This document shows, in pieces, positions 46,833 through 56,600 of a stretch of DNA of 64,000 bases. The stretch covers positions 2,259,001 through 2,323,000 of the forward strand of contig JAYJMM010000004.1 of assembly GCA_037349105.1 (NCBI GenBank), in the 5' to 3' direction. Source of the DNA: Limnomonas spitsbergensis (taxonomy: Eukaryota > Chlorophyta > Chlorophyceae > Chlamydomonadales). Position numbers and translations under genes: made by a program. Each line of letters opens with the position of its first letter. Position 1 is the first letter of the stretch. The notes under the pieces were generated by a model. It ran no database searches. It was not told the origin of the DNA and saw nothing but the letters and a program-made list of their open reading frames with translations.

Positions 46833-47694
46833 ATGACATCCCTAGATATCGTACAAGACCTGGAAAACTACCTCTCCATGCATGCTTTGGATTCCCAGGT
46901 GGGGCTCGGGCTACTCGTTCCATCTTTAATCACCGACTCTCAAAGGGATGCCATGCAACTGGTAGGTGAAAGACATGATGGTGGAGTGTCTGAAGACAAG
47001 ACCCGAGGAGCCACTGAGCTGGATGTGAGTCCCTAGCTTTATTTATGCTCAAAGATAGACGATCACATGGACTAAATATTTTTAGCCTCAGCTTGGCAAC
47101 AGCTTGCATGCTTAATACACAGGATGAAGTACATACTGAAGTCTAACACAGGCTTAGCCACGGCGGACTGTGCTGTTGCAAGCACTCCGGACCAAGCCAC
47201 CTTCATTGCAGTTTCCCATGCGGAAGGGGCCACACAACAGGTGCAAGGAGCAGCAGCATGGGTATAGCAGCCGATATAGTTTACGGTGTAAGTTGTTAAG
47301 TGATTAACCTGTGGGTTCGAGTCTAATATTCCTACTATGCGCAGTATCTGACTGAGAAAAAGGTTCACATTATTTTCATGGAGTTGCTGAAGCAGGTGCG
47401 CGTTTGGAACCATGTACCTCTCGTCTTCAACTTAAATCCTTTCAACACATTAGTTGCACGCATTGACTGATAGTGCTGTCGTACCGAGCTGACATGGTCA
47501 AGGCGTCTCATCTCCATCTACCAGAGCCGCAGCTATTCTCCTCTTTGTGCTTGCAGATCATGCAGGAGAAGCCGGACAACGTTTTGTCATTTTTAGCAAC
47601 TGCAGCGCATAATCTCCATAAGTCTCCAACACCTGGCATAATCATGGGCTCAACCTCGGACACGACCTCTGGCACTGCTGCCTCACTTGAGTAA
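46833..47694 (+). CDS. Small DPY-30/RIIa-like dimerisation-motif protein
   Basis: Three proposed exons, 46833-46898, 47345-47395 and 47557-47694, join in phase 0 to give 84 aa. The joined middle reads YLTEKKVHIIFMELL, then KQIMQEKPDNVLSFL. This fits the DPY-30/RII-alpha two-helix pattern (Tyr-Leu, hydrophobic helix, E-(K/R)-P, then F-L). Such modules form X-type four-helix dimers that dock amphipathic helices, as in COMPASS DPY-30, PKA regulatory subunits, and flagellar adenylate kinases and radial-spoke proteins. The motif is split by an intron and is seen only after splicing. The tail is Ser/Thr-rich. The first intron (446 bp) could hide another short exon; an open segment at 46.94-47.02 kb was not included because no in-phase acceptor was found. 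The role is an inference from the motif only. Confidence 0.6.
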
Positions 47695-48753
47695 ATACCC
47701 GTCGCGGCCGAGCCTTATGAATACGACCCACAGGTAAAACTCATTGACTTCAGCAAATATCCAGAAATTACTGCACACTTTCTTATTTTGTTCTCATGGG
47801 ATACTACTGATAACGTTGCTACCCTGTACAGATGCACCTAATTCGATACAACAAATAACAGGAATTCGTGAGGAAATAGCTACCAGTACAATGAACAGGG
47901 CCCATAGTACTGGGGAACACTATTTAGATGTGGGACAAATCTGGATACCTTGTTATTTTCCAGATTTTCACTAGCATCTATTTTCCTCTGATACACTTGA
48001 CTTTATAAGCAAGGCCTTATAACCATGTTAATTCTGGGATGCTGAAAACACTGTCCGAGTGTCCGTGTCCGTGACGCTACATCTGCTGACTTCGCATGGG
48101 AAGGCGGTCTCACCTCCTATACATACGGTATAAAGAACAAAAAGTGCTCTTTGTTCAGCCCTGGGAACACCATTGCTGCGACTGCCTGCCAGGCCGCATG
48201 ACTTCTGTACAATAGTCAAAGAGTGTAGCTCTGCTTCGTTTGCTCATTATTGGCTTTGCCATCCCAGACTGACATTGCTCAGCGACAGCCTCAAGAATGC
48301 GCAGTTGAACATATAAGCATGTGATTTACCAATGGAACAGCTGAAGCTATAAGACTATGACAGCTCTATTATGAAGGTAACAGCAAGACAGAAATTACAG
48401 GTACACGAGTGAGCCAGATGACAGGCCGGTGAAAAACTCCCCTGTGCTGCACTAGACACTATACCTTGGTTAAAGCACTCCAAGAGAAATGCTGCGGTCT
48501 CCACAAAAAGTCTGGGCAGGTACATGCAGACGACAGCTCTCTCAATTATGATCAGCAAAAACGTGATGTACAATTGAGTACCGGTACTCAATACTCTCCA
48601 CACAATAATACGTTAGTAGGCAGACAGCCTCACTTGTGACATGAAAATCAACTTGTGGATTTCTGATTCATATCATGGCGCACAGATGCCTTATTCTGTT
48701 CAAAGAGTTTAGGATATGGTGGCAGAGCGGTTGTGTCCCGGGGCACCAGTCCC
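47695..48753. other. Convergent intergenic region, no gene seen
   Basis: Between the stops of the DPY-30-like gene (plus) and the unrecognised gene (minus). It contains a minus-strand TGTAA (TTACA at 48395-48399), a possible poly(A) signal about 360 nt downstream of the 48754 stop. Nothing else was supported. Confidence 0.45.
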
Positions 48754-49458
48754 TCAAGGCTCACTCAGCAGATCTGGGCGGATCAGCATTTTGTCGCCAA
48801 TGTCCTCCTCATCGCTTGAGCTTTCAATGGACATGGAACCCAGCCGTCGGGTCCTGCGCAAGCCATCCAGCCGACGCTGCTCAAACTGAGAGGGAAGCAC
48901 CCAATTGCGAGGGAGCCAAGGTGCCTTGTGCAGGAGAGTCCCCAGCACTGCCGGCGTAAATGGGAATGTGTTCATAGCCAGGAAAGCAAATCCCAGCAGC
49001 GAGTAAGCGTCCTGGCGTAGACTGTCACGCAAAGCTTGCTGCTCTGGTGTAAGAGGGACAGCGTCCTTGCCTCTGAAGGGCAGCAGCAGATGCCCCCGGC
49101 GCTTGAAGTCCCTCACCACCAGCGCTGAGCCGTCCAAGTAGAATGCATTGTCTGTAGCGCAGCGGTCAGAGTCGCCGCTGTAGAAAGATTCAACGTACAG
49201 ATTGCCCCACAGGTTGAGGGCCTGTGCTTGGTGCTGCTGCTGCATGAGAGGAGGAACTCCCAGCATGGTCGCCACTAGTGTGGCATGGCACGCTTTCTGA
49301 GACAGGGTCACACGCTTCCGCAGCGTGATTTCCCATTCGGGCAGTTTCTTCTCCACTTTGGAAGTAGTCGCTGCTGTTTTTGAGACTGCTGATGCTCCTG
49401 CCGCTGCTGCTGGGGTTTTCTTGGAGGATGGCGATATTCTAAACCGTTGCAACTGCAT
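48754..49458 (-). CDS. Unrecognised single-exon protein, 234 aa
   Basis: An uninterrupted ATG-to-TGA frame of 235 codons, in a window where most other genes are intron-rich. The N-terminus (residues 1-40) is basic and Ala/Ser/Thr-rich without acidic residues until VEKKLPEWE, which is compatible with an organelle targeting peptide. The middle is mixed. One hydrophobic stretch reads LLGFAFLAMNTFPFTPAVLG and is followed by WVLPSQFEQRR. That layout distantly recalls LETM1-like inner-membrane proteins (helix then LPSTFE), but the similarity is too weak to name it. The C-terminus is acidic (SSSDEEDIGD). It diverges from the cyclophilin gene with 302 bp between starts. I do not assign a function. 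Confidence 0.6.
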   Translation of the reverse strand: MQLQRFRISPSSKKTPAAAAGASAVSKTAATTSKVEKKLPEWEITLRKRVTLSQKACHATLVATMLGVPPLMQQQHQAQALNLWGNLYVESFYSGDSDRCATDNAFYLDGSALVVRDFKRRGHLLLPFRGKDAVPLTPEQQALRDSLRQDAYSLLGFAFLAMNTFPFTPAVLGTLLHKAPWLPRNWVLPSQFEQRRLDGLRRTRRLGSMSIESSSDEEDIGDKMLIRPDLLSEP

Positions 49459-49760
49459 GTTTGCTCTCAGGTTTGCTCTACCGTGGAGTGTATCAGTAAG
49501 TGAGCGATGATTTCAGATATAGTAGGTAAGCGCCTGTTGAACCACACGCTGAGTATGCATAGCGTCTGGTGCACAGTGGACATTTATGGCCGTTCATTGC
49601 CCGGTTCATTGCGAGTCAGGCCGTACATTCTCCGATGGGTACCAGAACCAGTTACAACCTGTCAGCTACCCCCATCAGCTACCCTTGCGGAAGTCGGGTT
49701 CATGTTTCCTCGGTCTCAAATTCAAATATCCTAACAATTCGTAAATGAAGATCGTTGAGC
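49459..49760. promoter_or_regulatory. Divergent intergenic region, candidate shared promoter
   Basis: 302 bp lie between the starts of the unrecognised minus-strand gene (49458) and the cyclophilin fusion (49761). No specific element was identified. Confidence 0.4.
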
Positions 49761-51912
49761 ATGAAGTCACCAGATCCTGCGGGTCACCGAAGAATCCGAC
49801 GAAGTCCCAGTAATCAGAGTCAGCAAAGTTCTGCAAATAGAGAAACGTCAAATTTTGCATGGCGACCGCAGTCAATCCTCTTGATCTGCGCATGCTGTCT
49901 GATTTCCTTCTATGCCGTTGGAAACATGTGGTCAGCCAGGGGTAACGACAAGTCTGTTAGGTCGATTCAGCTACAGGAGCCCAATGCCCAGAGTCACATG
50001 GCATCAAATGAAAAGTCGAACCTGCATGCATGGAGCGGCGCATTGGGGAGGCTGCGTGCATGGCAAGGCCATCGATTCAAGAAGGCTGCCGTGCTCAAGT
50101 CTGCAGCCGTCTGTGAGCCGAAGGGGAACACGTACTTCCCAGGAGGGGAGCGTCTACAAATCCAGGGGTCAACCAAAGCCAACGCCTTTGTCATGGATGC
50201 GGCCTGGGATTGTTGCGATGCATGTGCCCTGAACGGGGAATGCTCTGCTTGGCGCTGGTGTCCAGCGATGTCTGGCTGCACTGAATTTGGCGGACTTGGC
50301 GGACCTGACAGCAATAAGGCTGTGTATCAAGAGTGCACCCTCATGAGCTTCACAATACAGCAGATCGTGCAGATGGCGCCTTTAGTGGGCAAGGACGTTG
50401 TCTGGACTTCTGGGATGATCTATGACGCAGGTGCGAACCTACGTCCATTTAGACATAGATATCGGTAAATAACGAAATGGCTTGCTTCTTGATTGACACC
50501 AGTGCCCCTGAGGAATCAGCCAAGCCCTGATGGAGAGAGAGCTCTTAGATAATGCAATGTGTTCATGTTGTCCTGAATGTCATCCTTACCAACACTTCTT
50601 GCAACTGAGTTTTTATACTATCTACCTGAGCCATGTACATCACCAGGAGACCACGATTCGTCACTGGATCCCATGCCTGCCACGTACGGCTGTTAAGGAC
50701 ACTTATCATGGAGAGCTTTCCATGCCTACTGCCATCTTATATCTTGCGCATGTTTAACAGCCTCATATGTCCTGTCACTACCGGTAAGGATCTTCTAATT
50801 TTTCCTGCCTCCCGACCGATGTTCAGAGGATCTGGCAGCCGAGAGGAAATCGGCGGAGGCGCTGCAGGTGCGATTAAACTTGCAGGACATTCAATGCATC
50901 GCGTTTTGTACATGTTCCCCCTTTTTTGTTTTCTCATCCTTCAGACAGCTGCACGTGAGAATCTGGACCTTCCGATCGTCTTCATGGATATCGCTATCAA
51001 GGGGAAGCCAGTTGGTGAGTGTGGCGGGACTGGGGCATGCCATGCAGGCTGCTAGCTGCTAGTTCTTATGATGCATGAGGGATAAGAGAGCAACTTCAGC
51101 ATGTATCAACTCATCACGGATCCCCCCTGACTATGTAGGAAGGATTGAGTATATCCTGTACGCAGACAAGGTACCAAAGACAGCCGAGAATTTCCGCGCG
51201 CTCTGCACCGGAGAGAAGGGCAACGTTCCCGCAGGCCAATTGGGAGCCGGGATGCCTCTGCATTTTAAGGGCGGCATGTTCTACCTGATCATTGATGGCT
51301 TCATCAATCAAGGCGGACCTGATTTTGAATTCAGCTCAATTTACGGCAAGACGTTTGATGACGAGCGCGCTGGCCTCCTTCTTAGCCATAATCGTACAGG
51401 GCTCCTGTCCATGGCTAACTCAGGTGCGGGGTACATGGGAGGGTCTGCATCATCCATGCCATGGCAATTTTTGGCAGCCATAAATTGCCCGCAGACATTG
51501 CTTGGCCTGAAGATGTGAACATCCATGACCAAGTTCAATGCCAGGATGGAAGGGTGTGAATCCTAGGAGATCACGGTTCAAATATTCATCTTGACATTAC
51601 TGGCATGAAGTTCAGGAGCAAGGCTTTTAAAAGGTTGCAGCACTGGAAAACCTGTTTGAAAAGGTTGGCCCCATCTCTTTTTGGTATGCAGGTCCCAACA
51701 CCAATTCAGGGCACTTCTCAATCATGATGGCCCCAGCGCCGTATTTAGATAGAGAATGCGTCATTTTTGGCGAGGTCCTATCGGGTTTTAGTGTGGCCCG
51801 TGAAATCAATGCTCTTGCCAAAGCTAGGCCGGATGACAAAATTGGGCGCGAGGGGCAAGTCGTTATAGCAGATTGCGGCCAATTGCGGGCAGGCAAAGCA
51901 TATGTAGGATGA
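49761..51912 (+). CDS. Membrane-anchored PAN/Apple-like + cyclophilin-type PPIase fusion
   Basis: Five exons: 49761-50430, 50827-50867, 50945-51014, 51139-51423, 51692-51912; 1287 nt, 428 aa, phases all consistent. A basic N-terminus (RRIRR) precedes one transmembrane segment (about residues 36-54, ILLICACCLISFYAVG), giving a predicted type II anchor with the rest luminal or extracellular. Residues about 118-205 hold a Cys-rich PAN/Apple-like module (CCDACALNGECSAWRWC..SGC..C). The cyclophilin domain follows (about 245-425): KTAENFRALCTGEKG, GFINQGGPD, GLLSMANSG/PNTNSGHFSI, VIFGEV. Compared with cyclophilin A, catalytic Arg55 is Leu (FYLII for FHRVI), Phe113 is Ser, Trp121 is Tyr and His126 is Cys; Phe60 and Gln63 are kept. 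Isomerase activity is therefore probably weak or lost. ATG 49761 was chosen as the first in-frame ATG. Confidence 0.9.
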
Positions 51913-53080
51913 CCAGGCTGCCAGCGCGATGTTGGAGAGACAGCTGAATGAGGACAGGACAGTGTGACTTCTGTGCCTTTCGACTCCTGCACCAAGACGG
52001 GAGCGAACATGACCAGCCAGGGGAATTCTGAGTGATAGGAATGATATTTCTATCAGCTCGTTGTCAGACTTGGACAGCTGTAGATTTGAATCGCTGTCCC
52101 TAGAGTACCAGTATGAATATATTTTTTTTAATGCTGCCCTGGGGGCAAATAATCTACCTAAACTCTTCATGTCCGATTAAAAACTGATTCCGATGGTCCA
52201 AACAGGTACTGGTAAGCTGTCCTAGCGTATCAAGTGCATGTAACGGTTTACGGGCACATGTCCCATGCATCCAATGTGATGCTCTGCTGGAATGTAAAAA
52301 CTTCACAGAATTTTACATTTCAATCAATCTCTGATTTCAATGTATTTCTCACCGCTCAACGATGTTCAGTACCCCCATCTCTGGAACATATTAAAACCTT
52401 TATTTCTCAGTCAGGAAAAATAATTCTTGAGGCGAAGAGGGGTCAACTGTAATAAGCTCAACAGTGAGCTTCTATTTGTGTTGCTCAAGGTCCACAAACG
52501 TCAAATGGTGAAACGAATACATCAAGACCCCGATACAATCGCCTTTGCTACCACATGCTATAATTCTGGAGGTTCCAAAACGGGAGGACTCACGGATCAC
52601 ACTGGCATGTACCTGCAGCTTCCTGCTCTTCTCCTTGAGCAGCTTAATCTTCTGCCCCCTAGGGAGCTCCTTGCCCACCACCCCTTCAAACTCCTGAGTG
52701 TTTATGGCTCATCTGCCTCCGTCAGCTCCTGACCAGTGTGGGCTGACTCCATGTCATATAAGAAGTGATTACTTTACACATAAGCGCGGATGGTACCCGT
52801 GATGCTGAACACAATATAATAATATCAAGCAAATTTTCGTATAAACACTTTATTTTGTTTTGGTGCCCCCCTCTACCTTGCCCTCACTTACTTTACCCTT
52901 CGGGCCCAAAAAATTAGAGACCAGATTTGAATGCTCTCTTTAAGCTCAACTTTGGGATGACAAGGGTACATATATATTTGTTATCCTGCACCCCTCCTCC
53001 TGATCAGCATCCATAGCTTTTGTTACAGCGATTACATAGATGGGCCACACGTCCAGCAGTATTAAATGTGCTAAATCAAC

Positions 53081-53205
53081 TTTTGATGGCCGCTGGGCGG
53101 CCACTGCTAGGCCGGTGGGGACCAAACCCTGTCCGCCCTACGGCAGGAGGCCCAAGCAGCAGGGCTTGCTCAACCAAGCGCCATCGGCCATAATGCACGG
53201 GACCT
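53081..53205 (-). repeat. Dispersed GC-rich element, copy D
   Basis: Reverse-orientation member of the five-copy family, with CGGCCACTGCTAGGCCGGTG and GGGACCAAACCCTGTC on the plus strand. It is the only copy outside an intron. Confidence 0.65.
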
Positions 53206-53207
53206 GG

Positions 53208-53290
53208 ATTGTTGCTTCATCGCACCAGGGGATCGCACTCAATAAAACAATGACGCCATTGCATGTAGCCTACGGACCTATGAGAACACG
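53208..53290 (+). pseudogene. Possible retroelement integrase relic
   Basis: One forward frame reads SSHQGIALNKTMTPLHVAYGP, similar to the integrase-core end of LTR retrotransposons (H-S/T..TPFEVVYGR). It is adjacent to dispersed element copy D. It is too short for a firm call, and no other retroelement part is seen. Confidence 0.3.
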
Positions 53291-53696
53291 GGTATGTCGA
53301 ATATAACGACGAAATAAAAAATACTAAAATGTACAGATGACAATCTATCCCTGGGTGAATGCAGTCATGCCTGACCTCATATGTTGCATGGCTCAAATTG
53401 AAGCAACTAGTTGTAGTTGGTTTAGTGAATACTTGAGGTATGTGATAACACATTATTGATCTCCTTGCGAAAAATGGAAATCAGGTAACCGATCATCATC
53501 AAGTGTATTAAGCTCCAGATCCCAGTATTCCCTCCAAATGCACCAAGACAGACACTCAAAAGGAACAAAGCGAGCAGAAGGATGAAAATCACCCCACATA
53601 TGTACACGCCTGCAGCATGTTGTGTAGCTCCTGTCCTCAGGTCATGCCGGTACGAAATGTGATTGCTCTGCAAATTCTGATTTATGCAGGAGCCTC

Positions 53697-56600
53697 TTAG
53701 AAGGCATTCGACCAGGTGATGTCCGCTTCACAAGATTTGGGGTCAAAATGCGTGTATGACACCCCTTCAAAGTTGTAAATGCGCTCTCGGATGCCCGGCG
53801 GTGGCATGTATCTGCAGCGCAGGAAGCGGTGGTTCAGCTTCGGAAAGGGTACAAGCAAAACCAGGCTAGGCGTTGGTGCGCAGAGGAGCCTGGCATGGCA
53901 GGCTATGGGACTCCCAAAACTGCAAGCCAGCCAGCCAAGTGCGGACCAAGCAGCAGATTCATCAGCCCAGCCCCCTTAGAGGGCCCCCGCTCACCTATGC
54001 TCTGTGAGTGCATCCCAGCTGATGGCCTGGAACCAAGGGTGGGCCTTGAGTTCCGACAGCCCTGCCGGGCGCGCTCCCAGCCTGGCAGCCGGGTCCTTAC
54101 TCAGGAGCTGCCCCAGCATATCCACTGCAGCAGGCGAGAAGTGAGCCGGCATCGTCACCTCGTCCATGACAATGTTGCGGTAGATGCGCAGCTCATCCTC
54201 CCCGGGGCCTGCAAACACACACGGCACCATACAAAAGTCACACAGACATCAGCATTCACATTGAGGACTGTGCAGACTGTTCTTCCGCTTGCTGTCCTAG
54301 TTTATTTCCAGTGCTCGTACCGGTCGTACAGGCGGGCACATGTCCCATGCATAAAATATGATGCTGTCCTGGACTGGACTAAATAAAATCACACAAATAT
54401 GATGCTCTGCTGGATTTGACTAAACAAAATTACAAAAATCCACCAAATCCACAAGATGGCAAATGCCTGATGGGCAGTGCAGTGTCAGAGTAGGACATGC
54501 CAAGCGAGGAGGTAGAGATGCACATGGGCAGGTTGACAAGCAACTGCTGTCCAAGGCGACTTGCCTGCAAACGGCGTTTCCCCGGAGAGCATGCAGAAGA
54601 TCAAGACACCGAGGGCCCAGAAATCCACCGCCTCATTGTGACACCGACCCTAAAACACCAAAAGCAGAGAATGGCAACAGGGAGGTGGAGGCAGCTGGAC
54701 ATGGACAGGCATAGAGGCAGCAGGGTAAGGGGAGTTAGAAACAGCTGGCAAGGCAGCATGGTAAGGGGAGTTAGAAACAGCTGGCAAGGGGGCGGGTTTA
54801 TGACACGGGGATGCGGCGAGGCACGTTACAAAGTGCAAGAGGACGCAAGCAGGCGCTCGGGAGGAGATCCAACAAGTCGTGCCTGGACCATCACAATTGC
54901 CACATTGATTGAGTGCGCAGGCCTCACTGAGACAAGGACAAGTCGCGGGTCACGGTTCCACGCCGTCATACCCACCAGGATAACCTCTGGTGCCAGGTAC
55001 TCAGGGTTCCCGCACACAGTGTAGGCACGGCCCTCGCTCTTTCTGGCGAAACGGAAGTCGACCAGCTGAACCTGTGGATGGGGCCAGGGTTCCAAAGGGT
55101 GGGGGCAGTGCGCAGTAACCCTTAGCTTGAGGTAGCGGGCAGCCGCGCAATACCTTTGCCTCCAAGGTGTAGGATATGGGGTTTTGATCAGGCAGCATCC
55201 CTCTTCACATTAATCAGGAAGCTTCCATCCTGCATCAAATAGAAAAAACACCTTCCTGCTTTGACGTCCCTGCTCCTCCGACATCTCACACCCCAACTCA
55301 ACTGCGCAGCCAGGAAGACAGGATTGTACCAAGACAGAAACAAACATGACAGCCAGAAGAGAACTGAATGACAGGAATGATGTTACCAACAGCTGGTTGT
55401 TGGAATGGCAGGGCCTGCATCACAAGGCACTCTGCCTCCCCCTCGCAAGTATTCTTCCCGCCTTTACCCCCCCCCAGTCCGCCGTTACCCCACTTTCACA
55501 TCCTCCCCGCCTTCACCCGCTCATGGTATCATCCCCCATTCCCCCCTCCAAGGCCGCACCTGCCCCCCCTCTGTCAGAAGGATGGAGTGGACCGACAGCC
55601 CCCTGTAAATGACGTTGCTCCAGTGCAGGTGCTCCAGCCCCAGCACCACGCTCGCAGCCACGAATATGGCACTGAGCTCGTCAAACGGCTGCGGAGTCAT
55701 CAGCATGTCCAGGGTGCATAGGCCCACAATCATGAGCACCTGGGGGGCAGGGAGGGGACCAGGGTGGATTGAAGTGGGCACCAGACCACCTTAAGGGGGC
55801 CGCCGGGCGGCCACTACTAGGCCGATGGGGACCAAATCTTGACCGGCCGCTGGCCGCTGGCCCGAGTAGCAGAACCTGCTGCCTCAGAACCCCATGGCCG
55901 TAGGCTGTCATTTAGCTAAAGGCTAAAGCGCACTACAAAAAGAAATACTGGAGGGGACATGGAGCAATTGGAGGCCTCAAGGAGACAAGGGGGGGGAGGG
56001 GGGTTAGATCCAAATGTGGGGCTGTTGTTCTAATAATCCTTGGAAATACTTGTACATACTCCGAAACCTATAACTTTTGAAGGCAAGAGCGGAAGCGTGC
56101 CTGCTTTTCGTACCTCGGCCAGCACTCGCTCGTCTTTGAAGCTTTTCAGGACGCCCGGTACGAAGAAGCTGGGTTCCAGCCCGCGTGTGATCCCCCTAGC
56201 TTGCATCACCAGCGCCTGCCTGCCCAGCTGCACAATGTCCGCCACACTGGTGACGCGGACCTGGGTGGAGGAGGAGGGGCGGCAGACTGAGGGTGAGCAG
56301 CAGCTGGGGTGGCTGTCCAAATGGAGCGCCTCGGTAACAACCCCCAAGGGGGGGGGGATGCTGCTGGCTGAGGGGGAGGGCCTGAGGCCTGAGGGGGAGC
56401 AGGGGAGCAGCAGCCTGCGCTCTGGGGCTGTTGAGCGGCACTTGTTAGGGAGCCAGATTGAGATAAAACAGAGGAATGCCAAGATGTAACTGTCGGTGAT
56501 GGGCTGTTGGTGATGGCCGCTGGTGGAATTCAAGGGGGAAACTGAGGCTGAGGCAGAGGCGCGCCTGATAGGCCGGATGCAGACGCCCACAATGAGCATC

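Larger units (their letters stand above)
51913..53696. other. Convergent intergenic region with repeat debris
   Basis: Between the cyclophilin stop (plus) and the PP2C-kinase stop (minus). It holds copy D of the dispersed element, a possible integrase relic, and segments repeated in PP2C-kinase introns (51988-52068 resembles 55328-55402; 52248-52300 resembles 54335-54440). TGTAA at 52239-52243 could serve the cyclophilin gene. No confident gene is present. Confidence 0.5.

Noticed and set aside
46443..47036. Plus-strand ORF of 197 codons as a single-exon gene
   Set aside because: Its first half is antisense to calpain exon 1. Only the segment from ATG 46833 to the donor at 46899 fits the DPY-30-like gene.
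48754..49458. Naming the single-exon gene LETM1
   Set aside because: Only a hydrophobic stretch followed by LPSQFE is reminiscent; the ribosome-binding-like domain and normal length are missing.
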